A stretch of DNA of 64,000 nt from Paramicrobacterium fandaimingii (GCF_011751745.2 NZ_CP061170.1:372001-436000); one strand, 5' to 3'. Shown: positions 1 to 8,719, numbered from the stretch's first letter. Made by a program: numbers and translations. Notes: generated by a model not told the origin, from the sequence alone.

Positions 1-1
1 G

Positions 2-457
2 CTCACGCCAGGCTTGAACGCGGAGTTCATCGGCTCGGCGCTGCGGTACGGATTTCTGCCAGCCCTCACGATCGTCATCGCATCCTTGGGAGGCTGGCTT
101 CTCGGAATGCGCAACATGATGGTTTCCACACTGTCGGAGGACTACATCCTCACCGCGCAAGCTAAGGGCCTCCGAAGCGGCCGCATTCTGCGGACCTACG
201 CCGCGCGCAATGCTGTGCTCCCTTCGGTCGCCGGGTTTGCGATATCGCTCGGGTTCGTCGTCTCCGGATCTATCGTCACCGAGCAGGTCTTCTCGTATCC
301 AGGCATCGGGTCGAAACTGCTCAGCGCGGTTACAAACAATGACTACGCACTCATGCAGGGGATATTCCTCTACATCACACTCGCCGTCCTCGGCGCGAAC
401 CTGATCGTCGACCTGTTCTACGGGATCATCGATCCACGAACCCGAGCTCGGAGCTGA
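2..457 (+). CDS. Opp/Dpp-type ABC transporter permease (DppB-like), 5' end missing
   Basis: Membrane subunit of a peptide/oligosaccharide-type ABC importer. The reading frame is open to the left edge, so the N-terminal half lies outside the window; 152 residues remain. Visible are hydrophobic segments and the cytoplasmic EAA-like loop (the stretch EDYILTAQAKGLRSGRIL, then a run ending in AVLPS), which contacts the ATPases, and the C-terminal ending typical of DppB (NLIVDLFYGIIDPRTR). Its stop codon overlaps the start of the next permease gene by one base, so the two are translationally coupled. The neighbouring beta-mannosidase suggests oligosaccharides, not peptides, as cargo; that is inference. 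Confidence 0.9.
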   Translation, partial: LTPGLNAEFIGSALRYGFLPALTIVIASLGGWLLGMRNMMVSTLSEDYILTAQAKGLRSGRILRTYAARNAVLPSVAGFAISLGFVVSGSIVTEQVFSYPGIGSKLLSAVTNNDYALMQGIFLYITLAVLGANLIVDLFYGIIDPRTRARS

Positions 458-1461
458 TGACGATGACGAACCTCCTACGCCCCGCAGACCCAGACGTCAC
501 CGACTCCACGAGGCAGATGGCGATCGCCGCCAGTACGAAGAACCGCCGCCCGAGATCCGCCCTGCGCATGATGCTCCCAACCCTGACGCCATGGCTGGCT
601 GTCGGGCTGGCGCTCATCGTCGGGATCACGCTTTTCGGCGTCCTCGGCCCGCTCTTCGTCATGGATCCGACCACCATCCGCAATATCGGGCTGAGAGGCC
701 CATCGGCAGAGCACATTCTCGGCACGACGCAAACAGGTCAAGATGTGTTCGCTCAACTTGCGTACGCAACACGCGGCTCGCTTCAGATCGGACTGATCGT
801 CGGAGTACTCGCGACAGTGCTCTCAGCGATCTTCGGGATTCTCGGAACCTACATCGGCGGATTCGCCGACGAGACATTCTCGCTCTTCTCGAATGTCTTC
901 CTGGTGATTCCCGGTCTTCCGCTCGTGATTGTCATCTCGGGATTTGTGCCGCCGGCCTCTCGCGGGCTCTGGACGATCGCCGTCGTGCTCGCCATCACGA
1001 GCTGGGCGGGAGCCGCCCGTGTGCTCAGGGCGCAGACGCTGTCGATTCGCAGTCGCGACTACGTCGCAGCATCCCGAGTCGCGGGTGAACGAGCGTGGCG
1101 CGTGATCGGCGTCGAGATTCTGCCGAACCTGCTGCCCGTGCTCGCCTCGCAGTTCGTGTTCGCGGTGATTGCCGCGATTCTCGGTGAGGCCGGGTTGTCG
1201 TTTCTTGGACTCGGCGCCTCGAACTCTTCGACACTCGGCACAATGCTGTTCTACGCGCAGAACGGATTTGCCCTTCCGCTCGGCGCGTGGTGGTGGTTCG
1301 TGCCGCCAGGTCTCGTGATCGCGCTTTTCGGCATGGGACTGTCGCTCGTCAACTTCTCCATTGACGAGATCATCAACCCGAAGCTGAAGAACGTGCGACT
1401 CCACAAGAAGCGCGCCCGCACGGCGGCACGTGAAAATCGCAACGAAGAGGTTTCCCGATGA
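457..1461 (+). CDS. Opp/Dpp-type ABC transporter permease (DppC-like)
   Basis: Second permease of the importer, 334 residues, with the DppC layout: a cytoplasmic N-terminus (about 1-40), one membrane helix, an extracellular loop with the typical LGTTQTGQDVFAQL motif near residue 90, then five more helices with the EAA loop SRDYVAASRVAGERAWRVI. The start codon overlaps the stop of the upstream permease, and its own stop overlaps the first ATPase gene by four bases (ATGA), so one polycistronic message is expected. The transported compound cannot be read from this subunit; the co-directional mannosidase points to beta-mannosides. Confidence 0.93.
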   Translation: MTMTNLLRPADPDVTDSTRQMAIAASTKNRRPRSALRMMLPTLTPWLAVGLALIVGITLFGVLGPLFVMDPTTIRNIGLRGPSAEHILGTTQTGQDVFAQLAYATRGSLQIGLIVGVLATVLSAIFGILGTYIGGFADETFSLFSNVFLVIPGLPLVIVISGFVPPASRGLWTIAVVLAITSWAGAARVLRAQTLSIRSRDYVAASRVAGERAWRVIGVEILPNLLPVLASQFVFAVIAAILGEAGLSFLGLGASNSSTLGTMLFYAQNGFALPLGAWWWFVPPGLVIALFGMGLSLVNFSIDEIINPKLKNVRLHKKRARTAARENRNEEVSR

Positions 1462-2348
1462 GCGATGCAGCTGTGAATATTCAGGTCGAGACCGATCGTC
1501 AGACGGTGCTCTCTGTGCGAGATATCTCCGTCGTGTACGAAGTCGATCAGCCGGTCGAAGCGGTCAAGCACGTGAGTTTCGACCTCGGGGCGGGAGAGGT
1601 GCTCGGCCTCGCCGGCGAATCGGGATGCGGCAAGACGACGTTGGCCTACGCCATCAATCGGCTGCACAAGCCGCCGGCGAGGATCTCGTCGGGGAACGTC
1701 GTTTTCAGCGACCGCCAGGGTGGGGATATTGATGTGCTTGGGCTGCGAGACGAGGACATGCGTGCTTTCCGGTGGTCGAAGCTGTCGATGGTGTTCCAAG
1801 GCGCGATGAACGCGCTCAATCCCGTCATCTCCATTCGGGCGCAGCTCGAGGATGTTCTGACCACTCATCGCCCTGGACTCACTCGCTCCGAGCGTCGCAG
1901 GCGCGCGGCCGACGCACTCGAGAGAGTTGGAGTCGACTCCGCGCGTCTGAACTCGTTTCCTCATGAATTCTCCGGCGGAATGCGTCAGCGCGTCATGATC
2001 GCCATGGCGATGATCCTCGAGCCGCAGGTGATGATCATGGACGAGCCGACGACTGCTCTCGACGTTGTCGTGCAGCGCGACATTCTCCGTGAGATCCTTC
2101 GGCTGCGCGACGAGCTGGGCTTCGCCGTCATCTTCATCACGCATGACCTCCCGCTTCTGCTCGAGGTAAGCGACAGGATTGCGGTCATGCTGCAGGGAGA
2201 GATCGTCGAGCTTGGGCGCGCTGATCGGCTCTATGCGGACGCGCAGCATCCCTATACCCGCAAACTGCTCGGTTCCTTCCCCAGCTTGAGCGGAGCGCGA
2301 GGGGCATTCATTAGAACGGGCGTGGACGAATCGGAAGAGGAGAACTGA
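1458..2348 (+). CDS. Opp/Dpp-type ABC transporter ATP-binding protein (DppD-like)
   Basis: First nucleotide-binding subunit of the importer, 296 residues. Walker A (GESGCGKTT) sits at residues 53-61, the Q-loop (FQG) near 113, the ABC signature (SGGMRQR) at 172-178, Walker B with its catalytic Glu (MIMDEPT) at 192-198 and the switch His in ITHD soon after. A C-terminal tail with YTRKLLGSFPSL matches the oligopeptide-type extension, although the Cys cluster found in some DppD proteins is absent. It works as a heterodimer with the next gene product, which starts three bases downstream after a GAGGAG ribosome-binding site. Confidence 0.95.
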   Translation: MSDAAVNIQVETDRQTVLSVRDISVVYEVDQPVEAVKHVSFDLGAGEVLGLAGESGCGKTTLAYAINRLHKPPARISSGNVVFSDRQGGDIDVLGLRDEDMRAFRWSKLSMVFQGAMNALNPVISIRAQLEDVLTTHRPGLTRSERRRRAADALERVGVDSARLNSFPHEFSGGMRQRVMIAMAMILEPQVMIMDEPTTALDVVVQRDILREILRLRDELGFAVIFITHDLPLLLEVSDRIAVMLQGEIVELGRADRLYADAQHPYTRKLLGSFPSLSGARGAFIRTGVDESEEEN

Positions 2349-2350
2349 CC

Positions 2351-3244
2351 ATGACAAGCATTCACGTCGAAAACCTCGTCAAGGACTTCAGCGTTCGCAA
2401 AGGGATCATGCGTTCGAAATTCCGTGCCGTCGACAACGTGTCGTTCGACCTCATCCCTGGGCGCACCGTTGCTCTCGTTGGTGAGTCCGGGTCGGGAAAA
2501 TCGACGATCGCCCGCATCCTGTCTCACCTTGAGACGCCCTCCAGCGGCACCATCACTGCAACGCTGGACGATGGCGCGGCCGTGCCGAAACGTCAATTTC
2601 GGCGCCATGTGCAGATGGTCTTTCAAGATCCATTTGCTTCGCTCAACCCCTTCCACTCGATTGCTCATCACATCGCGCGTCCGCTTGAAATTCATCACAT
2701 AACGAAGGGCTCGACCGCGACAGCATCCCGTGTTCTCGAGATGCTTGCGCGCGTGAACCTCGAGCCCCCAGAGGAGTTCGCGCAGCGTCGACCCCATGAG
2801 CTCTCGGGCGGCCAGCGTCAGCGTGTTGCCATCGCGCGAGCACTCGCACCTGGCGCAGGTGTCGTCATCGCAGACGAACCGGTGTCGATGCTTGACGTGT
2901 CGATCAGGCTTGGTGTGCTCAACCTTCTCGGGCAGCTGCAGCGCGAAGACAACTTGGCGGTGCTGTACATTACGCACGACCTGGCGACGGCACGACATTT
3001 CTCAGACGAGATCCTCGTGCTCTACAAGGGCCGGGTCGTGGAACGTGGGCCTTCTGATGACGTCATTCTCAACCCTCACCACGATTACACGCGATTGCTC
3101 GCCCTTGCCGCACCTGACCCGGAGAACCTCGGAAAGGTTGTGAGCTCTGAGGAGGCGCCCGATCGCTCGACCCTCGACAACTCGGTCTGCTACAACCACT
3201 TCACGGGCGAGTGGGAGAACGCGAACGACGCCGTGGCGGCTTGA
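2351..3244 (+). CDS. Opp/Dpp-type ABC transporter ATP-binding protein (DppF-like)
   Basis: Second nucleotide-binding subunit, 297 residues. Walker A (GESGSGKST) lies at residues 44-52, the Q-loop (FQD) at 91-93, the signature (LSGGQRQR) at 151-158, Walker B (VVIADEP) at 171-177 and the switch His in ITHD. The Walker B Glu is followed by PVSMLDVS, usual for DppF-type proteins. It completes the permease-permease-ATPase-ATPase order of Opp/Dpp importers; the solute-binding protein is not in the window and probably lies upstream. The mannosidase gene follows after 49 bases. Confidence 0.95.
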   Translation: MTSIHVENLVKDFSVRKGIMRSKFRAVDNVSFDLIPGRTVALVGESGSGKSTIARILSHLETPSSGTITATLDDGAAVPKRQFRRHVQMVFQDPFASLNPFHSIAHHIARPLEIHHITKGSTATASRVLEMLARVNLEPPEEFAQRRPHELSGGQRQRVAIARALAPGAGVVIADEPVSMLDVSIRLGVLNLLGQLQREDNLAVLYITHDLATARHFSDEILVLYKGRVVERGPSDDVILNPHHDYTRLLALAAPDPENLGKVVSSEEAPDRSTLDNSVCYNHFTGEWENANDAVAA

Positions 3245-3293
3245 CCCGCAGAAAATTCATGATGAAGCGACACCGAAAGTAGAGAATCGCAGC

Positions 3294-5774
3294 GTGACAC
3301 TCAGAACCCTCGATACCTCATCCAGCGCGACAGCGAAGAGCAATGGGCTCAGCGCCCGATGGGCAGTGCGGGCGACCGCCGGGCCCATTGACGACGCCGT
3401 CGCGGGTCGGCAGGTGCCGGCAACCGTTCCTGGTGCCGTGCAGCTCGACCTGCTGGCCGCCGGTCTTATTGGAGACCCGTATGACGGCGACAACGAGAAG
3501 GTGCAGGAATGGATCGGCTACTGCGACTGGCAGTACCGTGCGAGCTTCGACTGGCATGACACCGGCGACGCCCGGCACGATCTCGTCGCCGACGGTCTCG
3601 ACACTGCCGCGACGATCACGCTCAATGGCACGGAGGTTGCGCGCACGCAGAACCAGCACCGCAGCTATCGCTGTGACGTCGCAGCGCTGCTCGTCGACGG
3701 GGAGAACGAACTCGTCATCGATTTTCGCTCGCCCATCGAGTTCGCGCGCGAGCAGGAGAAGCTACTGGGCGCGAGGCCGACAGTGATGCACCATCCTTTC
3801 AACGCCGTGCGCACCATGGCGTGCACCTTCGGCTGGGACTGGGGAATCGACGTGTCAACGTGCGGCATCTGGAAGAGCATCGGCATCGAGTCGTGGTCTG
3901 GGGTGCGCATCGCCGAGGTGCGGCCTCTCGTGCACGTCGACGACATTGACGGTTCGCGGGGGCGCGGCACGCTCGATGCCCATGTCGACATCGAATGGGC
4001 GGATGCCGCGATCGCGACGAACGTCGAGGTGGCAGTCGCTGGCCAGACGGCATCCGTGCCCTGTGAACCAGGGCAAACGCGCGCCCTCGTGTCCGTTGAC
4101 GTTGGAGCTGTTGACCTGTGGTTCCCGCGTACGCACGGTGCACAGCCTCGATACGATGTCACGGTGACGGTCGGCGAGGACGCGTGGCGAGCGCCCGTCG
4201 GGTTTCGTCGCGTCGAGATCGACACGGCACCGGATGCTCAGGGCAGCCCGTTCACCATCAGCGTCAATGAGCAGCCGGTCTACGTTCGTGGGGCAAATTG
4301 GATTCCCGCCGACACGTTCGTCGCTCGCGTCACCCCTGAGATGTACCAGGCCGGCGTACGCGATGCGGTTGATGCCGGCATGAATCTGCTGCGCGTGTGG
4401 GGCGGTGGCATCTACGAGCAGGATGCGTTCTACGAGGCGTGCTCGACCGCGGGCATTCTTGTCTGGCAAGACTTTCTCTTTGCCTGCGCTGCGTACTCAG
4501 AAGAGGAACCTCTGCGAGGTGAGATCGAAGCAGAGGCGCGCCAGAACGTCGCCCGCATTTCGCGGCATGCCAGCATCGCCCTCTGGAACGGCTGCAACGA
4601 GAACATCTGGGGCTGGCTCGAGTGGGGCTGGCGTACTGAGCTCGGTGATCGCTCGTGGGGTGAGGGGTACTACACCGACGTGCTGCCGTCGATCGTTGGC
4701 GACCTCGACCCGACGACTCCGTACTCACCGGGAAGCCCCTTCTCGTTCACGCACTGGGCGCACCCCAACGATGAGCGCTTCGGCACCATGCACATCTGGA
4801 CAGTCTGGAACGAGCTCGACTATGCGGAGTATCGCAGTTACCGACCGCGCTTCGCGTCGGAATTCGGCTTTCAAGGGCCGCCAGCCTGGTCGACGCTCAC
4901 GGGCGCCGTGCACGACGTGCCTCTCGACCCGAATGGTGCGCAGATGCTGGTGCACCAGAAGGCAGGCGAAGGAAATGCCAAGCTCGAACGTGGCCTCGGC
5001 GCACATTTGCCGAGGTGGCGTGACATCGACGAGTGGCACTGGGCGACGCAACTGAACCAGGCACATGCGATCCGATTCGGAATCGAGCACTTCCGGTCGC
5101 TGTATCCTCTGAACACCGGCGCGATCGTGTGGCAGCTGAACGATACGTGGCCCGTCATCTCATGGGCAGCCGTCGATCATGCGGGCATCCGCAAGCCGGT
5201 GTGGCACGCGCTCGCCGCCGTCTACGCGGACCGGATGTTGACCGTGCAGCCGCGAGAGTCTCGGCCGACGCTCATCGCTCACAACGACAGTGCGCAACAC
5301 TGGACGACGACTGTTCAGGTCGCCCGTCGTCGCGTCGATGGAACGACGCTCGCGAGCCGGAGCATCGCGCTCGATGTCGAACCCCGATCTGTCGCGCAGC
5401 TTCGCCTCGGTGACATCGCCGAGGCAGTGGATGCGGTTGATGAATACCTCGCCGTCGAGTCTGCGTCAGGCGAGTCGACGTTCTGGTACTTCGTTCCAGA
5501 CCGCGACCTCGCGCTGTCTCGAAGCGCACTCACAATCGCGAGCGAACGCCACGGTGATGAGGTGCACGTCAGAGTCACAGCATCCTCGCTTGTCAAAGAC
5601 ATTGTGCTGCAGGCCGATCGGCTCGCGCCCGACGCCCGCGTCGACAGCGGCCTTGTCACCCTGCAGGCGGGGCAGAGTCACACGTTTGTCGTGAGCGGAG
5701 CTGGCGGCGCCAGCACGGGCGAGCTCTGCGGATTCCCGGTGATATGTTCGGTGAACGACCTGGTCGCCAGGTGA
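3294..5774 (+). CDS. Beta-mannosidase, glycoside hydrolase family 2
   Basis: Cytoplasmic exo-acting GH2 enzyme of 826 residues, the usual length for beta-mannosidases; no signal peptide is visible. The N-terminal sugar-binding domain starts near residue 20 and holds PATVPGAVQLDLLAAGLI and the family-typical WIGYCDWQYR. The TIM barrel carries the acid/base Glu436 in WNGCNENIWG and the nucleophile Glu523 in FASEFGFQGP; the NGCNEN and SEFGFQ contexts point to mannosidase, not galactosidase or glucuronidase. The start is GTG. Placed directly behind an Opp-type importer, it probably removes mannose from the non-reducing end of imported beta-mannosides. Its last 31 bases overlap the longest form of the next frame. 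Confidence 0.9.
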   Translation: MTLRTLDTSSSATAKSNGLSARWAVRATAGPIDDAVAGRQVPATVPGAVQLDLLAAGLIGDPYDGDNEKVQEWIGYCDWQYRASFDWHDTGDARHDLVADGLDTAATITLNGTEVARTQNQHRSYRCDVAALLVDGENELVIDFRSPIEFAREQEKLLGARPTVMHHPFNAVRTMACTFGWDWGIDVSTCGIWKSIGIESWSGVRIAEVRPLVHVDDIDGSRGRGTLDAHVDIEWADAAIATNVEVAVAGQTASVPCEPGQTRALVSVDVGAVDLWFPRTHGAQPRYDVTVTVGEDAWRAPVGFRRVEIDTAPDAQGSPFTISVNEQPVYVRGANWIPADTFVARVTPEMYQAGVRDAVDAGMNLLRVWGGGIYEQDAFYEACSTAGILVWQDFLFACAAYSEEEPLRGEIEAEARQNVARISRHASIALWNGCNENIWGWLEWGWRTELGDRSWGEGYYTDVLPSIVGDLDPTTPYSPGSPFSFTHWAHPNDERFGTMHIWTVWNELDYAEYRSYRPRFASEFGFQGPPAWSTLTGAVHDVPLDPNGAQMLVHQKAGEGNAKLERGLGAHLPRWRDIDEWHWATQLNQAHAIRFGIEHFRSLYPLNTGAIVWQLNDTWPVISWAAVDHAGIRKPVWHALAAVYADRMLTVQPRESRPTLIAHNDSAQHWTTTVQVARRRVDGTTLASRSIALDVEPRSVAQLRLGDIAEAVDAVDEYLAVESASGESTFWYFVPDRDLALSRSALTIASERHGDEVHVRVTASSLVKDIVLQADRLAPDARVDSGLVTLQAGQSHTFVVSGAGGASTGELCGFPVICSVNDLVAR

Positions 5775-5797
5775 CACGGTCGCAGATCGGAGGCACC

Positions 5798-6640
5798 GTG
5801 ACGTCTGTCGGGCTGTGCTTGCATGTTCCGCGGCGCAGAGTGCCCATGGAGCCGTTCTGGATGGACGTGATTCGCGGCATCGAGGACGGCCTTGCCGCCC
5901 ATGAGCTCACGCTGCTCGTGCAGGTGGTGCAGGGCATCGAAGACGAAGTCGCAACGCTCGAACGCTGGGCGCGCGACGGAAACGTCGCGGGCGTTGTCGT
6001 TGCCGATCTGGTTCCCGACGATCCGCGGCTCGACCTCGTGCGCCAGCTGAAGATTCCCGCGGTTGTGATGGGCCGCGCCGAAGACTCGGCAGGCCTGGCG
6101 ACGGTTGCCGCGCATGATGCCGAGACCATGAACAGAGCAATCGATTTTCTGGCGGATGCTGGTCACGACGTGATCGGGAGGGTGACGGGCCCGCAGCGTT
6201 ACGTGCACACGCAGCTACGCTCCGAGTCATTTGTCGCCGCGGGCGAACGGAGAGGAGTGCACACGTCGAGTGTCGAGTCAGATTTCACGTCTGGCAGCGG
6301 CGCACGAGCGACGGGCGAGCTGCTTGAGAGGGAGGGAACGCCGACGGCGATTCTCTACGACAACGACGTGATGGCTCTCGCAGGGCTCGACGTGCTGGCG
6401 GCACGAGGTTTGAGTATTCCGGGGGACGTCGCGGTGATGGCGTGGGACGACTCGGTTCACTGTCAGTTGGCACACCCGCCGGTTACCGCGTTCAATCACG
6501 ATCTGCAGAGCATGGGACTCACGGTTGCGAACGCTCTGCTTCGAGTGCTTGACGGCGACCGCGATGTGCATGAGCAGCTCGCGCCCCCGCGACTCATCGA
6601 GCGGGAATCGACGCGGGTGTCGGAATCGAATGCGGAATAG
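5798..6640 (+). CDS. LacI-family ligand-binding domain lacking the DNA-binding domain
   Basis: 280 residues matching the periplasmic-binding-protein-like part of LacI/GalR regulators: it opens with VGLCLHVPRR and contains VVADLVPDD, the late-domain motifs YDNDVMALAGLDVLAARGLSIPGDVAVMAWDDS and the C-terminal PPVTAFNHD. The usual 60-residue helix-turn-helix is absent. The GTG at 5798 has a well-spaced GGAGG ribosome-binding site; a longer form from ATG 5744 is possible but overlaps the mannosidase gene. The codons just before the GTG (TRSQIGGT) resemble the LacI hinge, so this looks like a regulator that lost its N-terminus. It may be a sugar-binding effector or a decaying gene; I cannot tell which. 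Confidence 0.75.
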   Translation: MTSVGLCLHVPRRRVPMEPFWMDVIRGIEDGLAAHELTLLVQVVQGIEDEVATLERWARDGNVAGVVVADLVPDDPRLDLVRQLKIPAVVMGRAEDSAGLATVAAHDAETMNRAIDFLADAGHDVIGRVTGPQRYVHTQLRSESFVAAGERRGVHTSSVESDFTSGSGARATGELLEREGTPTAILYDNDVMALAGLDVLAARGLSIPGDVAVMAWDDSVHCQLAHPPVTAFNHDLQSMGLTVANALLRVLDGDRDVHEQLAPPRLIERESTRVSESNAE

Positions 6641-6665
6641 CAGTATCCCCGCCGATCGAACGTCG

Positions 6666-7535
6666 CTACGCGTGCTCGCGGTAGAGGTCGGTAAGCAGAG
6701 CGACAGCGGCATAGGTGGCCGGGTGCGGGTCGCGCATGCGCCACATGAGGTTCACCGCAACCGGATCCGTTCCGCGCAAGGGTCGGTAGACGATGCCATC
6801 GCGTCGATATTGGGTTGCCGTTGCCTGCGTGGTGACTCCGACGCAGCGGCCGGTGACGATGGCGGCGAGCCAATCGTCGACGTCATGAATGTATTCCGTC
6901 TGGGGAAAATCATCTTCCGGCCAGAGGCCGAGCGTCGTCGTGCCCGTGCGGGGGTCGATGACGAGCGTGCGACTCGTGATCTCATCTAAGCGGATGCTGC
7001 GGCGCGCCGCCCAGGGATCATCGGACGCGAGTGCAACATACCGAGTCTCATAGCCGACGAGGGCATGTGCAAAGCGACTCGTGTCGACCGGTGTGCGCAG
7101 AACCGCGAGGTCGCACAGTCCTTCGGCGAGCCCGGCCGTTGGCGTATTGTGGCGGATCACGTGCAGCTCGATATCAGGATGCCGATCGTGCCAGCGGCGT
7201 TGGAACTCTGCTGTGTGGCGGCCAAGTGCCGACCAGGTGTGCCCGATCTGCAGCCGAGTCTGACCCGTGGCCGCCAGGTGCACGATCTCGTCGGCCTCGG
7301 CAAGCATGTGGCGGGCGTGCGCGAGAATCTGCATGCCTGCGGCCGTAGCGGATACCGCGCGACTTGTTCGATGCAGTACCTTCACCCCGAGTAGTCGTTC
7401 GAGTGCGATCAGCGTGCGCGAGACCGTGGCTTGCGACAGGCGCAACTCAATAGCGGCATCCGTAAAGCTTCCGGTGTCGACGATGGCGACAAGGCAGCGC
7501 AGATGTCGCAGCTCGAGTGGGGATGCATCATCCAT
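6666..7535 (-). CDS. LysR-family transcriptional regulator
   Basis: 289 residues with the LysR N-terminal winged helix-turn-helix at about 7-66 (LRHLRCLVAIVDTGSFTDAAIELRLSQATVSRTLIALERLLG) followed by the periplasmic-binding-like effector domain. A much longer in-frame opening exists upstream, but the ATG at 7535 lies exactly at the conserved LysR start, so I chose it. The gene is divergent from an RhtA-like exporter, the common arrangement in which the LysR protein controls its exporter. An ATAC-N7-GTAT box overlaps the start codon. The inducer is unknown. Confidence 0.9.
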   Translation of the reverse strand: MDDASPLELRHLRCLVAIVDTGSFTDAAIELRLSQATVSRTLIALERLLGVKVLHRTSRAVSATAAGMQILAHARHMLAEADEIVHLAATGQTRLQIGHTWSALGRHTAEFQRRWHDRHPDIELHVIRHNTPTAGLAEGLCDLAVLRTPVDTSRFAHALVGYETRYVALASDDPWAARRSIRLDEITSRTLVIDPRTGTTTLGLWPEDDFPQTEYIHDVDDWLAAIVTGRCVGVTTQATATQYRRDGIVYRPLRGTDPVAVNLMWRMRDPHPATYAAVALLTDLYREHA

Positions 7536-7548
7536 ACGTTCAGTGTAT
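7534..7548. promoter_or_regulatory. Candidate LysR box (ATAC-N7-GTAT)
   Basis: The dyad ATAC-GTTCAGT-GTAT fits the T-N11-A pattern bound by LysR proteins and lies in the 68-bp space between the divergent lysR-type and exporter genes, touching the regulator's start codon. A second GTGTAT follows about 25 bases further on. Position and motif support autoregulation plus control of the exporter; binding is inference. Confidence 0.4.
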
Positions 7549-7603
7549 AGAAGTCGCTTCGCATGCATTTTGTGTATCCGAGCCGTCGGCCCATTGTCGA
7601 AGC

Positions 7604-8533
7604 ATGGCACTCGAGCGCGACAACCGTGCGGGGCGAACCGATGCTCCGGCACCAGCGGCGACCTCGCGCTGGGCCGGCATCGCGCTGATGCTGGGCAGCG
7701 CGCTTTCAAACCAGTCAGGGGCGTCGCTCGCCGCGCTCGCATTTCCTGTCATGGGGCCGGTCGGCGTCGTTGCTGTGCGCCAGTGGGTGGCCGCAGTCGT
7801 GTTGCTCGTTGTCGGGCGACCACGGCTGCGCGCGTTCACTGCAACGCAATGGCGTCCCATTCTCGCCCTCGCCGTCGTGTTCGCCACCATGAACCTATCG
7901 CTGTACCTTGCGATCGACCGCATCGGCCTCGGTCTCGCCGTGACTCTCGAATTTCTCGGCCCGCTTGCCATAGCAGTGGCGTCCTCTCGGCGTCGGCGCG
8001 ACGTGCTGTGTGCACTTGTGGCTGCAGCGGCGGTTGGCGTGCTCACCCGACCGCAGCCCAGCACTGACTACGTCGGAATCGGCTTTGCCCTGCTTGCTGC
8101 AGTGTGCTGGGCGGGTTACATTCTGCTCAATCGCAGTGTTGGGGCGCGCGTGCCTGGGCTTCAGGGCTCCGCTGCTGCGGCTGCACTCTCAGGTCTGATC
8201 TATCTTCCTGTGGGGTGTGTCGCCCTCTGGCTCAACCCGCCGACGCTCGGAGCGATGCTGTGCGCACTGGCAGCTGGCGTTCTGTCGTCTGCGGTTCCGT
8301 TTCTCACCGATCTTCTCGCGCTGCGGCGTGTTCCCGCACGCTTCTTCGGCATCTTCATGAGCGTCAATCCCGTGTTCGCCTCGGTGATCGGAATGCTGGT
8401 TCTCGACCAGCAGCTCGATGTGGCGTCGTGGCTGGCAGTGGTCGCCATCGTCGCGGCAAACACGATTTCGGCATCGGCTCCCGCACAACTTGCTGCCCCC
8501 GAGAATGCAGAACCGAAATCTGCGACCAACTAG
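7604..8533 (+). CDS. EamA/DMT-superfamily exporter, RhtA-like
   Basis: 309-residue inner-membrane protein with about ten hydrophobic helices in two EamA repeats. Residues near 20-70 (LGSALSNQSGASLAALAFPVMGPVGVVAVRQW) and the later FFGIFMSVNPVFASVIGMLVLDQ are typical of the RhtA branch, which exports threonine, homoserine and other amino acids. The ATG at 7604 was chosen because it gives the usual short cytoplasmic N-terminus; an upstream in-frame ATG would run through the divergent promoter. It is paired with the LysR-type regulator at 6666-7535, the probable controller. Substrate is not determinable from sequence alone. Confidence 0.88.
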   Translation: MALERDNRAGRTDAPAPAATSRWAGIALMLGSALSNQSGASLAALAFPVMGPVGVVAVRQWVAAVVLLVVGRPRLRAFTATQWRPILALAVVFATMNLSLYLAIDRIGLGLAVTLEFLGPLAIAVASSRRRRDVLCALVAAAAVGVLTRPQPSTDYVGIGFALLAAVCWAGYILLNRSVGARVPGLQGSAAAAALSGLIYLPVGCVALWLNPPTLGAMLCALAAGVLSSAVPFLTDLLALRRVPARFFGIFMSVNPVFASVIGMLVLDQQLDVASWLAVVAIVAANTISASAPAQLAAPENAEPKSATN

Positions 8534-8552
8534 ACCAACTGACAGTTCCTTG

Positions 8553-8622
8553 GTGGAATTGATATATGTCATCGCGTGGGCGGGCAAGCCTGTCGTGCGG
8601 CTCGTGAAGTGGGAACCACCGC
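8553..8622 (+). pseudogene. Relic of a Phd/YefM-type antitoxin gene
   Basis: In this frame the sequence reads VELIYVIAWAGKPVVRLVKW and then EPP. It resembles the central motif of Phd-type antitoxins (pattern E-x-I-V-I-A-R-x-G-K-P-V-A-R-L-V-x-x-E-P). The N-terminal third is missing: the frame runs upstream only into the tail of the exporter gene. A PIN-domain relic follows in another frame, the gene order of phd-vapC-like modules. The call rests on motif resemblance over about 23 residues. Confidence 0.5.
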
Positions 8623-8709
8623 GTTCTCGTCGCGCAAGCGAAAGTCGACGACCTCATTCTCGTGACGGTGGACCAGCGACATGACGAGTACGACGTGACT
8701 GTGGTGTGA
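8608..8709 (+). pseudogene. Relic of a PIN-domain (VapC-like) toxin gene, C-terminal end
   Basis: The 33 codons before the TGA at 8707 end in RVLVAQAKVDDLILVTVDQ and then RHDEYDVTVV. This matches the C-terminus of Phd-associated PIN toxins (pattern DRLLIAQAxxEGLxLVTxDxxFxxYxVxVL), including the late Asp of the PIN active site. A TGA at 8605 closes the frame on the left and no start or N-terminal PIN residues remain. With the antitoxin relic it forms a toxin-antitoxin locus that has lost most of both genes by internal deletion. Confidence 0.55.
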
Positions 8710-8719
8710 GGGGTAGCAT

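Noticed and set aside
5744..5797. Start of the LacI-type protein at ATG 5744
   Set aside because: It would overlap the mannosidase gene and lacks a ribosome-binding site; GTG 5798 has a GGAGG at proper distance.
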